NCBI RefSeq assembly: GCF_001905825.1
Contig: NZ_LIVV01000005.1
Coordinates: 720,802 to 784,801, forward strand
Length of the DNA stretch: 64,000 nucleotides
Direction of reading: 5' to 3'
Source of the DNA: Streptomyces sp. CB02009
Lineage (GTDB): Bacteria > Actinomycetota > Actinomycetes > Streptomycetales > Streptomycetaceae
Position 1 is the first letter of the stretch. Each line of letters opens with the position of its first letter. Both the position numbers and the translations under genes were made by a program. The notes under the pieces were generated by a model that was given only the letters and a program-made list of their open reading frames with translations, did no database searches and had not been told where the DNA came from. Of the stretch, positions 1-7,914 are shown piece by piece.

Positions 1-528
1 GAAGGCGAGGAGCGCGGGGATCTCGGAGGCGAACCGGGTGGAGCCGTCGTACGGGTCGTGGTGGAGGTGGATCGGCTTCATGCCCATGTCGTCGACGGCG
101 AGGACGAGTCGGGTGCTGCCGGGGCGCAGGTCGAGGACCGCGACGGCGAACATGCCGTCGAGGTGCTCGGCGAACGCGGGCCCGTACTCGGCGTAGAGCG
201 CGGGCAGCAGGGTGCCGTCGCAGCGGTCGGGGAACCGGTGGCCGCGGGCGGCGAGGGTGCGGCGCAGCTCGGCGTGGTTGTAGATCTCGCCGTTGAGGAC
301 GGCGAGGACGCCGGGGAGGTGCGGCAGCCGGTAGGGCTGCTGTCCGGCGCAGGGGTCGGTGACGGCGAGCCGGTCGCAGCCGAGGGACCAGCCGGGTCCG
401 GTGAGCACGGCGTGCTCGTCGGGTCCGCCGTGGCGTTGGCGGGCCGACACGGCGGCGAGTTGCGCCGGGTCGGGGCGGTCGGCGTGGGCCGCCGCTCCGG
501 CGGCGAAGGAGCCGAGAATCCTGCACAC
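1..528 (-). CDS. Asparagine synthetase-like glutamine amidotransferase, N-terminal part (truncated by window edge)
   Basis: About 176 codons of a class II (Ntn) glutamine amidotransferase, read leftwards off the window. The protein begins M-C-R-I-L-G-S-F, which puts the nucleophile Cys directly after Met. This decides the start at the GTG at 526-528; a GTG 12 bases upstream would bury the Cys and would leave no room for the GGAGG that sits 8 bases before the chosen start. Further family marks are the RHGGPDE stretch, the NGEIYNHAELR motif and the DGMFA segment followed by DDMGMKP. The synthetase (ATP-binding) half lies outside the window. In this family, ammonia released from Gln is used to amidate aspartate or another acid. 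Whether this copy is housekeeping or biosynthetic cannot be judged here. Confidence 0.88.
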   Translation of the reverse strand, partial: MCRILGSFAAGAAAHADRPDPAQLAAVSARQRHGGPDEHAVLTGPGWSLGCDRLAVTDPCAGQQPYRLPHLPGVLAVLNGEIYNHAELRRTLAARGHRFPDRCDGTLLPALYAEYGPAFAEHLDGMFAVAVLDLRPGSTRLVLAVDDMGMKPIHLHHDPYDGSTRFASEIPALLAF

Positions 529-540
529 AGCGGTCACCCT

Positions 541-599
541 CCAAGCACGTCACTCACTCACCCAGTTGAACCAATGATTTGAATCTACCAAGTTTTTGA
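541..599. promoter_or_regulatory. Divergent promoter region, AT-rich for this genome
   Basis: A short AT-rich stretch between the leftward amidotransferase and the rightward LmbE-type gene. Reading leftwards, TAGATT at 582-587 is a plausible -10; reading rightwards, TTGAAC at 565-570 is a plausible -35. Neither start site is certain. Confidence 0.35.
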
Positions 600-677
600 A
601 TGGCGCGTAAGTGCCATGTCCTGTTCACGCCACGGCTTGGCCTTGCGACGCCCCCGCCGCCCCAACAGGCTGACCTC

Positions 678-1421
678 ATGAGGGACATGGAGGACTACGA
701 CCACGCCGCCCGCACCGCGCCCGAATCGCTGCTCGTCGTGGCCGCGCACCCCGACGACATCGAGTTCTGCGTCAGCGGCACCGTCATGCAGTGGATCGAG
801 CGCGGCACCCGCGTCACGTACTGCATCGTCACGGACGGCGGCGCAGGCGGTTACGACGACAGGCTCCCCCGCCAGGCGATGGCGGACCTGCGCCGCGCCG
901 AGCAGGTCCACTCCGCCAAGCTCAGCGGCGTCGCGGACGTCCGCTTCCTCGGCTACCCCGACAGCTTCGTGGAGGCCTCCGTGGAACTCCGCCGCGACCT
1001 GTGCCGGGTGATCCGGGAGGTACGGCCCCAGCGCGCGATCGTCCCCTCCCCCGAGATCAACTGGGCGCGGGTCGCCGACCTCCACCCCGACCACCGCGCC
1101 GTCGGCGACGCCTGCCTGCGGGCGGTCTACCCCGAGGCCCGCAACCCCTTCGCCCACCCCTCGCTGCTCAAGGACGAGGGCCTCGAACCGTGGATCGTCC
1201 ACGAGCTGTGGCTGATGACCGGCCCCACCCCGAACCAGTACGTGGACGTCACCCCGGTCTTCGAGCGCAAGGTCGAGGCGCTGCGCATCCACACCTCCCA
1301 GACGGCCCACTTCGACGACCTCGCGGGCCTCCTGCGCACCTGGCTCGGCGAACACGCGCGGGCGGGCGGACTGCCCCCGGGGCGGATGGCGGAGGCGTTC
1401 CAGATCGTGCGCATCGACTGA
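678..1421 (+). CDS. PIG-L/LmbE family N-acetylglucosaminyl deacetylase-like protein
   Basis: A zinc-dependent amide hydrolase of the PIG-L/LmbE superfamily, 247 aa from the chosen start. The metal motif AHPDDIE lies near residue 23 and the second motif, HPDHRAVG, near residue 138; the spacing is normal for the family. Relatives include mycothiol-pathway MshB and Mca and deacetylases of antibiotic clusters; substrate is not evident here. Start is uncertain: ATG at 678 gives a compact N-terminus, ATG at 687 is also possible, and an in-frame ATG at 600 would add 26 residues rich in Pro that do not look like the family. No strong ribosome binding site is visible, so a leaderless message is possible. 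Confidence 0.85.
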   Translation: MRDMEDYDHAARTAPESLLVVAAHPDDIEFCVSGTVMQWIERGTRVTYCIVTDGGAGGYDDRLPRQAMADLRRAEQVHSAKLSGVADVRFLGYPDSFVEASVELRRDLCRVIREVRPQRAIVPSPEINWARVADLHPDHRAVGDACLRAVYPEARNPFAHPSLLKDEGLEPWIVHELWLMTGPTPNQYVDVTPVFERKVEALRIHTSQTAHFDDLAGLLRTWLGEHARAGGLPPGRMAEAFQIVRID

Positions 1422-1516
1422 GCGACACCCTTGCCGCCGCGCCGGACGCGTGCGAGCGTGAGTGCACGTGACGGCGTGAAGCCTCAACGTGCCGCACCCT
1501 GAGGGGAGTTCACGCC

Positions 1517-1624
1517 ATGGGGTACGACGTCCCGGAGCTGTGCCGGACCCTGGTCGACGAGCTCCTCGTGCAGCCGGAAGCCGACCAGGAGCCCTACTAC
1601 GCGGCGCCGGGCCGCCTCCACTGA
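1517..1624 (+). CDS. Possible small protein, 35 aa
   Basis: ATG preceded 8 bases upstream by GGGGAG (1503-1508), encoding an acidic 35-residue peptide with three aromatic residues (two adjacent Tyr near the end). I do not recognise it. It is followed at 46 bp by another small ORF on the same strand. The good ribosome binding site is the main support; chance is quite possible in GC-rich DNA. Confidence 0.3.
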   Translation: MGYDVPELCRTLVDELLVQPEADQEPYYAAPGRLH

Positions 1625-1669
1625 CGGGGGAACCGGTTCCTCCGCCCGACCTGCGGGTACGTGGCGTAC

Positions 1670-1834
1670 ATGTCAAAGGGTTGGCGTTGGTTCCTCCTTG
1701 CCGTCCTCGCCGTCTGGACGGTCCTCGCGCTCCAGTGGACGGACCTCGGCTGCGACTACCCGGAGGCGTACCTCGCGGTGCTGCGCTTCGGAACCCCGGA
1801 AGGCCTGGAGTTCCTGCCGGCCTGCGCCGGTTAG
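1670..1834 (+). CDS. Small single-pass membrane protein, 54 aa
   Basis: The peptide begins MSKGWRW, followed by a hydrophobic segment (FLLAVLAVWTVLALQW, about residues 8-23) and a short tail with two Cys. The topology suggests a single membrane helix and a short external C-terminus. An in-frame GTG nine bases upstream is an alternative start. Not recognised as a named family. Confidence 0.4.
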   Translation: MSKGWRWFLLAVLAVWTVLALQWTDLGCDYPEAYLAVLRFGTPEGLEFLPACAG

Positions 1835-1898
1835 GGCCGCGCGCACGCGTACCCGCATCGCCCGCGCACCCGCCCCGGAACACCCCTACGATCGGGGT

Positions 1899-2249
1899 AT
1901 GACCTCTCGCCACGGTCCGTCGCTGTCGCTCTGGTCGCGGGACTCGTTCCTGTCCGTCGCCTCGTCCGGATCCATGCTCTCGATCGGGTCGGTCGGATCG
2001 TTCCTGTCCATCGGCTCCGTAGGGTCGTTCCTGTCCGTGGGCTCCGTCGGCTCCGCGATGTCGGCCGTCTCCGTCGGCTCCTGGGCGAGCGCCGGCTCCC
2101 TGCTCTCCGCCCAGTCGTGCTGGTCGGTGCTCTCCTGGCGCTCGCGCGGCGGCGTGCTCACGGCCGGCGCGGCCCTGGCGGTCGCCGCCACGGTCGCGGG
2201 AGCGGTGGCCGTGTCGGCACCGAAGCGGCCGTCCGGCAGTCGGCGCTGA
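1899..2249 (+). CDS. Low-complexity Gly/Ser/Val repeat protein with C-terminal membrane segment
   Basis: A 116-aa protein whose first ~75 residues are built of short imperfect repeats on the pattern S-[IV]-G-S-V-G-S-F-L; a nine-residue unit SIGSVGSFL is followed by near copies. Ser recurs every three residues over a long run. A hydrophobic Ala/Val segment (about residues 88-105) and a basic tail (KRPSGSRR) suggest membrane association. Similar anonymous Ser/Gly-repeat proteins occur in other Streptomyces; function unknown to me. The regular period might form a beta-solenoid or a polymer-like chain (inference). The reverse strand is open here too, but the repeat structure and the ATG favour this frame. 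Confidence 0.6.
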   Translation: MTSRHGPSLSLWSRDSFLSVASSGSMLSIGSVGSFLSIGSVGSFLSVGSVGSAMSAVSVGSWASAGSLLSAQSCWSVLSWRSRGGVLTAGAALAVAATVAGAVAVSAPKRPSGSRR

Positions 2250-2277
2250 GCCGCTCCCGCCGCCCTCGCGCGCCCGC

Positions 2278-2907
2278 TCAGGAGCGCGCCACGAGCCGTA
2301 CCGCCAGGACGACGATCAGCGTGCTCGACGCGAGCACGGTCGTCAGCCGGCCGCGGGCTCCCGTCAGGGTCCGGCCGAGCAGCGTCCCGCCCAGGCCGAG
2401 GAACAACTGCCAGCTCGCCGACGCCAGCAGCGCCGCGAGGACGAAGGCCGTCCGGTCGGGGAGGGTCGCGGGCGCCGAGGGGCCCGTCGCGAGGATGAGC
2501 GCGGCGAAGTAGATCACCGTCATCGGGTTGAGGATCGTGATCCCCAGGAAGGTGAGGTACGCCCGGGCCGGGCCGAGAGCCGTCCCGTCGTCGCGGGAGG
2601 CGAGCCCGCCCGTCCGGTACACGGAGAGGGCCGTGTACGCCGCCCGTACCGCGAGCACCACGAGCAGCGCCGCCGACGCCCACCGCAGCGGGCTCATCAC
2701 GGGCGTCAGCAGCGGGACGAGCGCCGAGCCGCCCGCCACCGCGAGCACGGCGTACACACCGTCCGCCGTGGCGACCCCGAGCGCCGCGCCCACGCCCGTA
2801 CGCCAGCCGGTACGGGCCGTCACGGCCACCAGGTACGCCCCGACCGCGCCGACCGGGATCGCGATCCCGTAGCCGGCGAGCAGGCCGGCCACCACCGCGG
2901 CGGTCAC
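2278..2907 (-). CDS. LysE/RhtB family exporter
   Basis: A 209-aa integral membrane protein with about six hydrophobic segments. It opens with a GxxxAIPVGAVGAYLV segment (LysE-family N-terminal signature) and contains ITILNPMTVIYF, the conserved 'NP' segment of helix 4. Such proteins export amino acids or related small molecules. The GTG start (2905-2907) overlaps the TGA of the upstream DUF2087 gene as GTGA, so the two are very likely translationally coupled. The DUF2087 partner may regulate the exporter (inference). Confidence 0.85.
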   Translation of the reverse strand: MTAAVVAGLLAGYGIAIPVGAVGAYLVAVTARTGWRTGVGAALGVATADGVYAVLAVAGGSALVPLLTPVMSPLRWASAALLVVLAVRAAYTALSVYRTGGLASRDDGTALGPARAYLTFLGITILNPMTVIYFAALILATGPSAPATLPDRTAFVLAALLASASWQLFLGLGGTLLGRTLTGARGRLTTVLASSTLIVVLAVRLVARS

Positions 2908-3239
2908 GCGACGGCGGGGATCGCGCCTCCGGGGGAGCCGGGCTGCTGCTGTCGGCGGTACGCCGAGCCGTCCTTGCTGCGGGCCAGGAAGCCGCCGACC
3001 ACGAGATACCGCCGCAGTGCGGAGAAGTCCTCGTGGACGGTGAGCAGGGCCTGGTTGACCTCGGGCTCGCGGTAGTCCCGGTCGGGAGCGAAGAGGCTCT
3101 CGGCGAGGTGCGCGAGGAGGGCCTCGCGGCGGGCCGGCCTGCGCGGGATCGCCTTGAGGCGCCCGTCGGCGGCGAACAGGTCCGCGACCGGGCGGGCGGG
3201 ACGGGCCGTGCCGGAAGGGCGGGAGGGATGAGTGGTCAT
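2904..3239 (-). CDS. DUF2087 domain protein
   Basis: 111 aa. Residues about 18-95 match the DUF2087 pattern: LFAADGRLKAIPRRPARR, then YREPEVNQAL and LRRYLVVGGFLAR. The domain resembles a small winged-helix unit and is often fused to or placed next to ArsR-type regulators. Here it stands alone at the head of a two-gene unit with a LysE exporter. DNA binding is inferred from family context, not shown. ATG start at 3237-3239. Confidence 0.8.
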   Translation of the reverse strand: MTTHPSRPSGTARPARPVADLFAADGRLKAIPRRPARREALLAHLAESLFAPDRDYREPEVNQALLTVHEDFSALRRYLVVGGFLARSKDGSAYRRQQQPGSPGGAIPAVA

Positions 3240-3306
3240 GGCGGAGAAGCCTGACGGCCACCGGGCCGCCCCGCAAAGGGTTTTCGTGCCTCCCGGGCCG
3301 GTCAGG

Positions 3307-3585
3307 TCACTTCAGCATGACGTTCACGGCCTGCTGCACCGACGGCAGGATCGTCCGGACTCCGGCCTGTTCGAAGATCGGCCGGGCCTTCTCCACGAAG
3401 GCGAGGAAGGCGTCCTCGGACTCCCAGAAGTCCACGACCCGCCATCCCCCGGTCCCGTCGGGCCCGGCGGCGTGCGCGAGGAACCCCTCCACCGGAAACC
3501 AGTCGGCGGCCTCCAGGAGCCGGATGGTCTCCTCGTACTGCTCCTGCGTGCCGCCGGGCATCTCGACGGTGACGATGACAGCCAT
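3307..3585 (-). CDS. Antibiotic biosynthesis monooxygenase (ABM)-like small dimeric alpha/beta-barrel protein
   Basis: 92 aa from ATG at 3583-3585, with AGGAG eight bases upstream. An upstream extension of the frame is rejected because it lacks a ribosome binding site. The sequence has the ferredoxin-like alternation of ABM proteins: an initial strand (MAVIVTVEMPG), the EQYEETIRLLE helix, a central GGWRVVDFWESEDAF strand-helix and a C-terminal VQQAVNVMLK. Such proteins are often cofactor-free oxygenases or have no known activity. It stands alone between DUF2087 and DeoR; role unknown. Confidence 0.7.
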   Translation of the reverse strand: MAVIVTVEMPGGTQEQYEETIRLLEAADWFPVEGFLAHAAGPDGTGGWRVVDFWESEDAFLAFVEKARPIFEQAGVRTILPSVQQAVNVMLK

Positions 3586-3708
3586 GCCGCTGCTCCTGTA
3601 CGTGGGGGATCCGGGCGCGGGTGCGGGGAATCCCGACCAGCACACCAGCGGCCGGCCCACCGCGCACGGCAGCACACCCCGAACGAGCGACGCCGAGGGC
3701 CGGGACCG

Positions 3709-4467
3709 TCAGCCGGCGGGGAGGATCTCGACGCCCCCCGCCGCCAGCTTCTCGATCATCGGGTCGTGGGGGTCCGCGTCGGTGATCAGCCCGCTGATCC
3801 CACCCCACGGCAGAACCCGGAAGCGCGAGGCGGTGCCGACCTTCTCGGAGGACGCGAGGACGTAGGTGTCCGCGGCTCGCGCCGCGAGGGCGCGCTTCAT
3901 GGCGGCCTCCTCAGCGTCGCCTGCGGTCAGCCCCGCGTCGGGGTGCACGCCGGTGACGCCGAGGAGGCAGAGGTCGGCGGAGACGTTCTGCGCGGCCTCG
4001 ACGGCGGCGGCGCCGCAGGCGACAGCCGAGTGCTTGAAGACGCGGCCGCCGATGAGGAAGACCTCCGCCCCCGGGTGGTCGATCAGCGCGGCGGCGATCG
4101 TCGGGCTGTGGGTGATCACGGTGCAGTCCAGGTCCCGCGGGAGGGCGTGGACGACGGCGAGCGCGGTGGTGCCACCGTCGAGGATCACCGCGCCGCCCGG
4201 CCGTACGAGACCGGCGGCCAGCGCGGCGACCTTCCGCTTGCCGTCGGGGGCGACGGACTTCCGGGACCGGTAGTCCACCGCGGCCGGCGAGACGGGCAGC
4301 GCCCCGCCGTACACCCGCTGGCACAGCCCCTCGCCCGCGAGATCGCGCAGGTCGCGGCGGACGCTGTCCTCGGAGATCCCCAGTCCGGCGGCGACCTCCT
4401 TGGCGACGACCTTGCCCTCACGGGCGAGCAGTTCCAGCAGGTGGTCACGCCGCTCGGCAGCCAGCAT
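3709..4467 (-). CDS. DeoR/GlpR family transcriptional regulator
   Basis: 252 aa. The N-terminal helix-turn-helix reads VVAKEVAAGLGISEDSVRRDLRDL, followed by the classic LCQRVYGGAL of the DeoR family. The C-terminal DeoRC sugar-phosphate sensor domain has LDGGTTALAVV and LIGGRVF. Start at ATG 4467 (MLAAERR) is chosen because AGGAG then lies nine bases upstream; ATG at 4473 would leave only three. Effector is probably a phosphorylated sugar (family knowledge). Divergent from a Nudix hydrolase 49 bp away, which is the most likely co-regulated target. Confidence 0.9.
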   Translation of the reverse strand: MLAAERRDHLLELLAREGKVVAKEVAAGLGISEDSVRRDLRDLAGEGLCQRVYGGALPVSPAAVDYRSRKSVAPDGKRKVAALAAGLVRPGGAVILDGGTTALAVVHALPRDLDCTVITHSPTIAAALIDHPGAEVFLIGGRVFKHSAVACGAAAVEAAQNVSADLCLLGVTGVHPDAGLTAGDAEEAAMKRALAARAADTYVLASSEKVGTASRFRVLPWGGISGLITDADPHDPMIEKLAAGGVEILPAG

Positions 4468-4486
4468 CCGCATTCTCTCCTGTTCT

Positions 4487-4503
4487 TGCACGTTTCTGCA
4501 TGT
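4487..4503. promoter_or_regulatory. Candidate DeoR operator: direct repeat TGCACGT-ttc-TGCATGT
   Basis: Two 7-bp half sites that differ at one base (TGCAYGT), centred ten bases apart, lie in the 49-bp gap between deoR and the Nudix gene. The placement, one helical turn apart and between divergent genes, is typical for an autoregulatory site. Binding is an inference. Confidence 0.35.
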
Positions 4504-4516
4504 ATCGTAGCGCGGC

Positions 4517-5221
4517 ATGGATGATCAGCGCACGCCCGACGACGCCGAGCCCGTGCACACGCCCACGCCCGGTGTCGATGCCCCCGACCACCGGGGCCGG
4601 ACTGGGCTCGACCGTGCCGGACGCGACCTCGACCGGAACCCCGGAGTAGTGATCCGCGACGTCGAGCTCACCTCCCGGGGCTGGCACGTCCTGCGGCGGA
4701 CCACCTTCGACTACCGCCGTCACGACGGGCGTTGGGTCACCGAGCAGCGCGAGACGTACGACCGGGGGAACGGCGCCGTCGTCCTGCCGTACGACACCGA
4801 ACGCCGCACCGTCCTGCTCACCCGGCAGTTCCGCTACCCGGCCTACGTCAACGACCACCCCGACGGCATGCTCGTCGAAGCGGCGGCGGGGCTGCTCGAT
4901 GCCGACGACCCGCTGACCGCGGTCCGCCGCGAGAGCGCCGAGGAACTCGGCGTCACCCTCGGCCCCCTCACCCATGTCCTCGACGCGTACATGAGCCCCG
5001 GGTCCGTCACCGAGCGCCTCCACTTCTTCGCCGCCCCCTACACCCCGGCCGACCGGACCGGGAGCGGCGGCGGCCTGGAGGAGGACGGCGAGGACATCGA
5101 GGTCCTCGAGCTGCCCTTCACCGACGCCCTCGCAATGACCCGCGACGGCCGGATCGCCGACGGCAAGACCATCCTGCTGCTGCAGTGGGCGGCGCTGGAC
5201 GGGCCGTTCGCCACCGCCTGA
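4517..5221 (+). CDS. Nudix hydrolase, NudK/ADP-sugar pyrophosphatase type
   Basis: 234 aa. The Nudix box is present as AAAGLLDADDPLTAVRRESA followed by EELGV, with the six-residue spacing between the acidic residue and the RE pair that NudK-like enzymes share. Before it, VVLPYDTERRTVLLTRQFRYPAY matches the substrate-binding strand of GDP-mannose/ADP-ribose pyrophosphatases. The first ~40 residues are Asp/Pro-rich and unlike the family, so translation may start further in, but no clear internal start with a ribosome binding site is visible. Likely cleaves a nucleoside diphosphate sugar. Confidence 0.85.
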   Translation: MDDQRTPDDAEPVHTPTPGVDAPDHRGRTGLDRAGRDLDRNPGVVIRDVELTSRGWHVLRRTTFDYRRHDGRWVTEQRETYDRGNGAVVLPYDTERRTVLLTRQFRYPAYVNDHPDGMLVEAAAGLLDADDPLTAVRRESAEELGVTLGPLTHVLDAYMSPGSVTERLHFFAAPYTPADRTGSGGGLEEDGEDIEVLELPFTDALAMTRDGRIADGKTILLLQWAALDGPFATA

Positions 5222-5263
5222 ACCACCCGCTACGAGACAGGCGTGGGGTGGGGTGAGGTGGAG

Positions 5264-6414
5264 TCAGTCGGCGAGCGCCGCGCCGACCACCTGCCGGATG
5301 TACGGGAGAGGGCTGGCTGCCCCGGTCGAGTTCAGCGAGTACGCGACACGGTGCCGGAGGTCCTTGGTGGCAAGAAGCCGTTGTCCCATCCCGGCCGGGA
5401 GCCCGTCTTGCCCCAGACGACCTCCTGGTTCTCGAGCCGGTAGCCCATGAGGCCGCCGACGCTGTAGCAGGCGGGCCCGCCGAAGCAGTTCTTGTTGTCG
5501 GCGGCGCTCTTCACCGGCGGCACGTCGAAGACCAGCTTCTGCTGGGCGGGCGGGAGCAGGCGGCCACGGAACAGCGCGGTGAAGAACCGGTCCAGGTCGG
5601 CCGCGGTGGAGATCATGCCGCCCTCGGCCCACGGGTAGGGGCTCTGCTCCGTGACGTCGTGCCCGGCGACGTACACCGTCGCGTGGGGCGACGGGATGCC
5701 CAGGTCGTCGGCGGCCGGCAGGCTGGTGTGGCGGAGGTGGAGCGGCCGGATGATCCGCTGCTCCAGCTCGTCCGTGAAGGAACGGCCGGTGACCTTCTCC
5801 ACGAGCAGGGCGAGGACGACGGAGTTGAGCCCGTTGTACTGCTGCTCGGAGCCGGGCTCGGGAGGCGTCCGGTGCGCGGCCGCCGCCGCGGCGAACGACT
5901 CGCGCAGCGACTCCTCGGGTGTCACGGAGCCGAACTGCCATCCGGGCCCGTCCTCGGGCCCCGGGGTCGGGGCGGGCGCGGGCAGCCCACTCGTGTGATC
6001 CAGGAGCTGGCGGACGGTGACCCGGTCGTACGCCTCGGGGAGCAGCTCCGGGACATAGCGGCGCGCGGCGGCGTCGAGTGCGATCCGCCGCTCGGCGACG
6101 AGCTGGAGCACGACGGTGTGGGTGAACGTCTTGGTGACACTGCCGATCCGAAAGTGCGCGTCGGCGGTGACCGGGCCGACGGCGGCCCCCGTTCCGTCCC
6201 GCCTGACGAGCGCACCCGCGACGACGGCGTCGGGCATGCGGCCCATGACCTCGCGGAGGGCGGGGTTGAGGGCGGTGGTGCGCTGCGGCGCCGTCGCAGG
6301 GGCACGGGTGGCGTGTGCCACTCCGAGGTCCGGCTGGGCGACGGCGGAGCCCGCGGTGACGGCCGCGACTGCGGCGACCACGGCGAGGCCGGTGGTGGTG
6401 AGGCGAAGGCGCAC
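5264..6414 (-). pseudogene. Secreted serine hydrolase (beta-lactamase/D,D-carboxypeptidase family), frameshifted near the C-terminus
   Basis: Reading leftwards from GTG 6414 (GGAG six bases upstream), the protein has a signal peptide (LTTTGLAVVAAVAAVTAGSA), the SxxK motif as GSVTKTFTH and KTG in the third motif (VWGKTGSRPGW). After GWDNGF the frame runs into an unrelated tail and stops at 5332. The -1/+2 frame, however, encodes ATKDLRHRVAYSLNS followed by SPLPYIRQVVGAALAD and a stop at 5264, which is a natural C-terminus for this family. One base is therefore missing near 5368-5377 (TTCTTGCC where TTCTTCGCC is expected). The second motif is also unusual: Y-N-G instead of Y-x-N. Either a sequencing error or a true frameshift mutant. 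Confidence 0.75.
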
Positions 6415-6606
6415 GGGGTGCTCCGGAGCGTTGGAGAGGAGTCGTTCGGACACCCCCGACTCTGGTGCGCGCAGGGCTCTCAGCCCATCGGTGATCACCC
6501 CGGACGGTCCCCGACCGGACCCTGACCCAACCCGGCCGAACCCCTGATCGCGATCTCGGGGTCGTGACCGGCGTCACATCCCGCTCCTGTCAGCAATCGG
6601 TGGGCC

Positions 6607-6635
6607 GTCTCGTTCAAGGGGCGCCCGAACGAGAC
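6607..6635 (+). promoter_or_regulatory. Hairpin immediately before the ribosome binding site of the FAD oxidoreductase
   Basis: GTCTCGTTC (6607-6615) and GAACGAGAC (6627-6635) form a perfect 9-bp stem with an 11-base loop; AGGAG of the oxidoreductase begins one base later (6637-6641 region). It could act as an operator or as an RNA hairpin that affects initiation. Confidence 0.45.
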
Positions 6636-6647
6636 AGGAGCATCGCC

Positions 6648-7886
6648 ATGAAGCACCGCATCGTCGTACTCGGCGCCGGATACGCCGGGGCCTACGCCGC
6701 CGGAAACCTGGCGCGCCGGCTCTCCCCCGCCGACACCGAGATCACCGTCGTCAACGCCGCCCCCGACTTCGTCGAGCGGATGCGGCTCCACCAGCTCGCC
6801 GGCGGCCGGGACCTCGCGGTCCGCTCGCTCGCCGACGTGTTCGCGGGCACCGGGGTGCGGCTGCGCCTCGGCCGGGTCACCGGCATCGACCCGGAGCGCA
6901 GGACCGTCACCGTCACGACCGGCGAGGACGCCGGCGACACCGGGACCCTCCGTGCCGTGGGCGACGCCCGAACCGACGAGCTCGCGTACGACACCCTGCT
7001 CTACGCCCTCGGCAGCACCGCGGCCCACCACGGTGTCCCCGGCGCGGCCGAGCACGCCTTCGACGTGGCCGGACGCTCCTCCGCGCTGCGGCTGCGCGAG
7101 CGCCTCGCCGCCCTCGGCGCGGGCGGCACCGTCCTGGTCGTCGGCGAGGGGCTGACCGGGATCGAGACCGCCACCGAACTCGCCGAGTCGCGGCCCGACC
7201 TCACCGTCGCCCTCGCCGCCCGCGGCGAGCTGGGCGCCTGGCTCTCCCCGAAGGCCCGCCTGCACCTGCGCAGGGCCTTCGACCGGCTCGGCATCACCGT
7301 CCACGAGCACACCGACGTCCAGGCCGTCGAGCCGACCCGGGCGGTCACCGCCGGCGGTACGCCCCTCCCGGCGGACGTGATCGTGTGGTCCGCCGGGTTC
7401 GCCGCGCACCCCCTCGCGGCCGCCGCCGGCCTGGAGGTCGCCGAGTCCGGCCGGATCCTCGTCGACCGCACCATGCGCTCGGTCTCGCACCCGGACGTCT
7501 ACGCCGCCGGTGACTCCGTCCACGCGATCGGCGACAACGGCCTGCCCCTGCCGATGTCCTGCGCCTCGGCCGGTTTCACCACCATGCAGGCGACCGGCGC
7601 GATCATCGCGCGCCTGACGGGCGGCGAGGTCCCGACCACCGAACTGAAGTACCACGGCAACCACATCAGCCTCGGACGGCGGGACGCCATCTTCCAGATG
7701 GTGGACGAGGCCGTCCGGTCGAAGTCCTGGTACCTGGGCGGCCGGACCGCCGCGCGACTCAAGGCCGGTGTGCTCGTGGGCGCCGGGTGGAGCATCGCCC
7801 ACCCGACCTCCGGCCTGCCGAAGCGCAGGCGCCGCCTGACCGCCGAGCGGACGCCCGCCCGGACCGGTCAGAGGGTCGCCTCCTAG
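6648..7886 (+). CDS. NAD(P)/FAD-dependent oxidoreductase (NDH-2/pyridine nucleotide-disulfide type)
   Basis: 412 aa from ATG 6648, with ACAGGAG seven bases upstream. The FAD dinucleotide-binding motif is at the very N-terminus (VVLGAGYAGAYAA), a second Rossmann motif for NAD(P) lies near residue 160 (VLVVGEGLTGIETATEL), and the C-terminal FAD motif is VYAAGDSVHA. No redox-active CxxC is visible, so it resembles NDH-2/FSP1-like quinone or flavin reductases rather than disulfide reductases. It is 28 bp upstream of an ECF41 sigma factor gene; ECF41 sigma factors are typically encoded next to oxidoreductases of this sort, which are their targets. Confidence 0.88.
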   Translation: MKHRIVVLGAGYAGAYAAGNLARRLSPADTEITVVNAAPDFVERMRLHQLAGGRDLAVRSLADVFAGTGVRLRLGRVTGIDPERRTVTVTTGEDAGDTGTLRAVGDARTDELAYDTLLYALGSTAAHHGVPGAAEHAFDVAGRSSALRLRERLAALGAGGTVLVVGEGLTGIETATELAESRPDLTVALAARGELGAWLSPKARLHLRRAFDRLGITVHEHTDVQAVEPTRAVTAGGTPLPADVIVWSAGFAAHPLAAAAGLEVAESGRILVDRTMRSVSHPDVYAAGDSVHAIGDNGLPLPMSCASAGFTTMQATGAIIARLTGGEVPTTELKYHGNHISLGRRDAIFQMVDEAVRSKSWYLGGRTAARLKAGVLVGAGWSIAHPTSGLPKRRRRLTAERTPARTGQRVAS

Positions 7887-7906
7887 GCGGTAGACGCCCC
7901 CTAGGG
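7880..7906. repeat. Inverted repeat between oxidoreductase and sigma factor
   Basis: CCTAGGCG (7882-7889) is mirrored by an imperfect CGCC-CC-CTAGG copy ending near 7905. It covers the stop codon of the oxidoreductase and the start region of the sigma factor gene and may be an intercistronic hairpin. Confidence 0.3.
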
Positions 7907-7914
7907 TGATCGGC

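Noticed and set aside
2278-3276. LysE exporter extended upstream to 332 aa
   Set aside because: The first ~120 residues are Arg/Pro-rich shadow of the DUF2087 gene; the GTG at 2907 gives the normal LysE N-terminus.
6541-6620. ECF41-type promoter before the FAD oxidoreductase (CGTCACA at 6572-6578 and CGTC at 6606-6609)
   Set aside because: The spacing is 27 bases, far from the ~16 expected, and at 16 bases only AATCGG is found. The match is too weak to list as a promoter.
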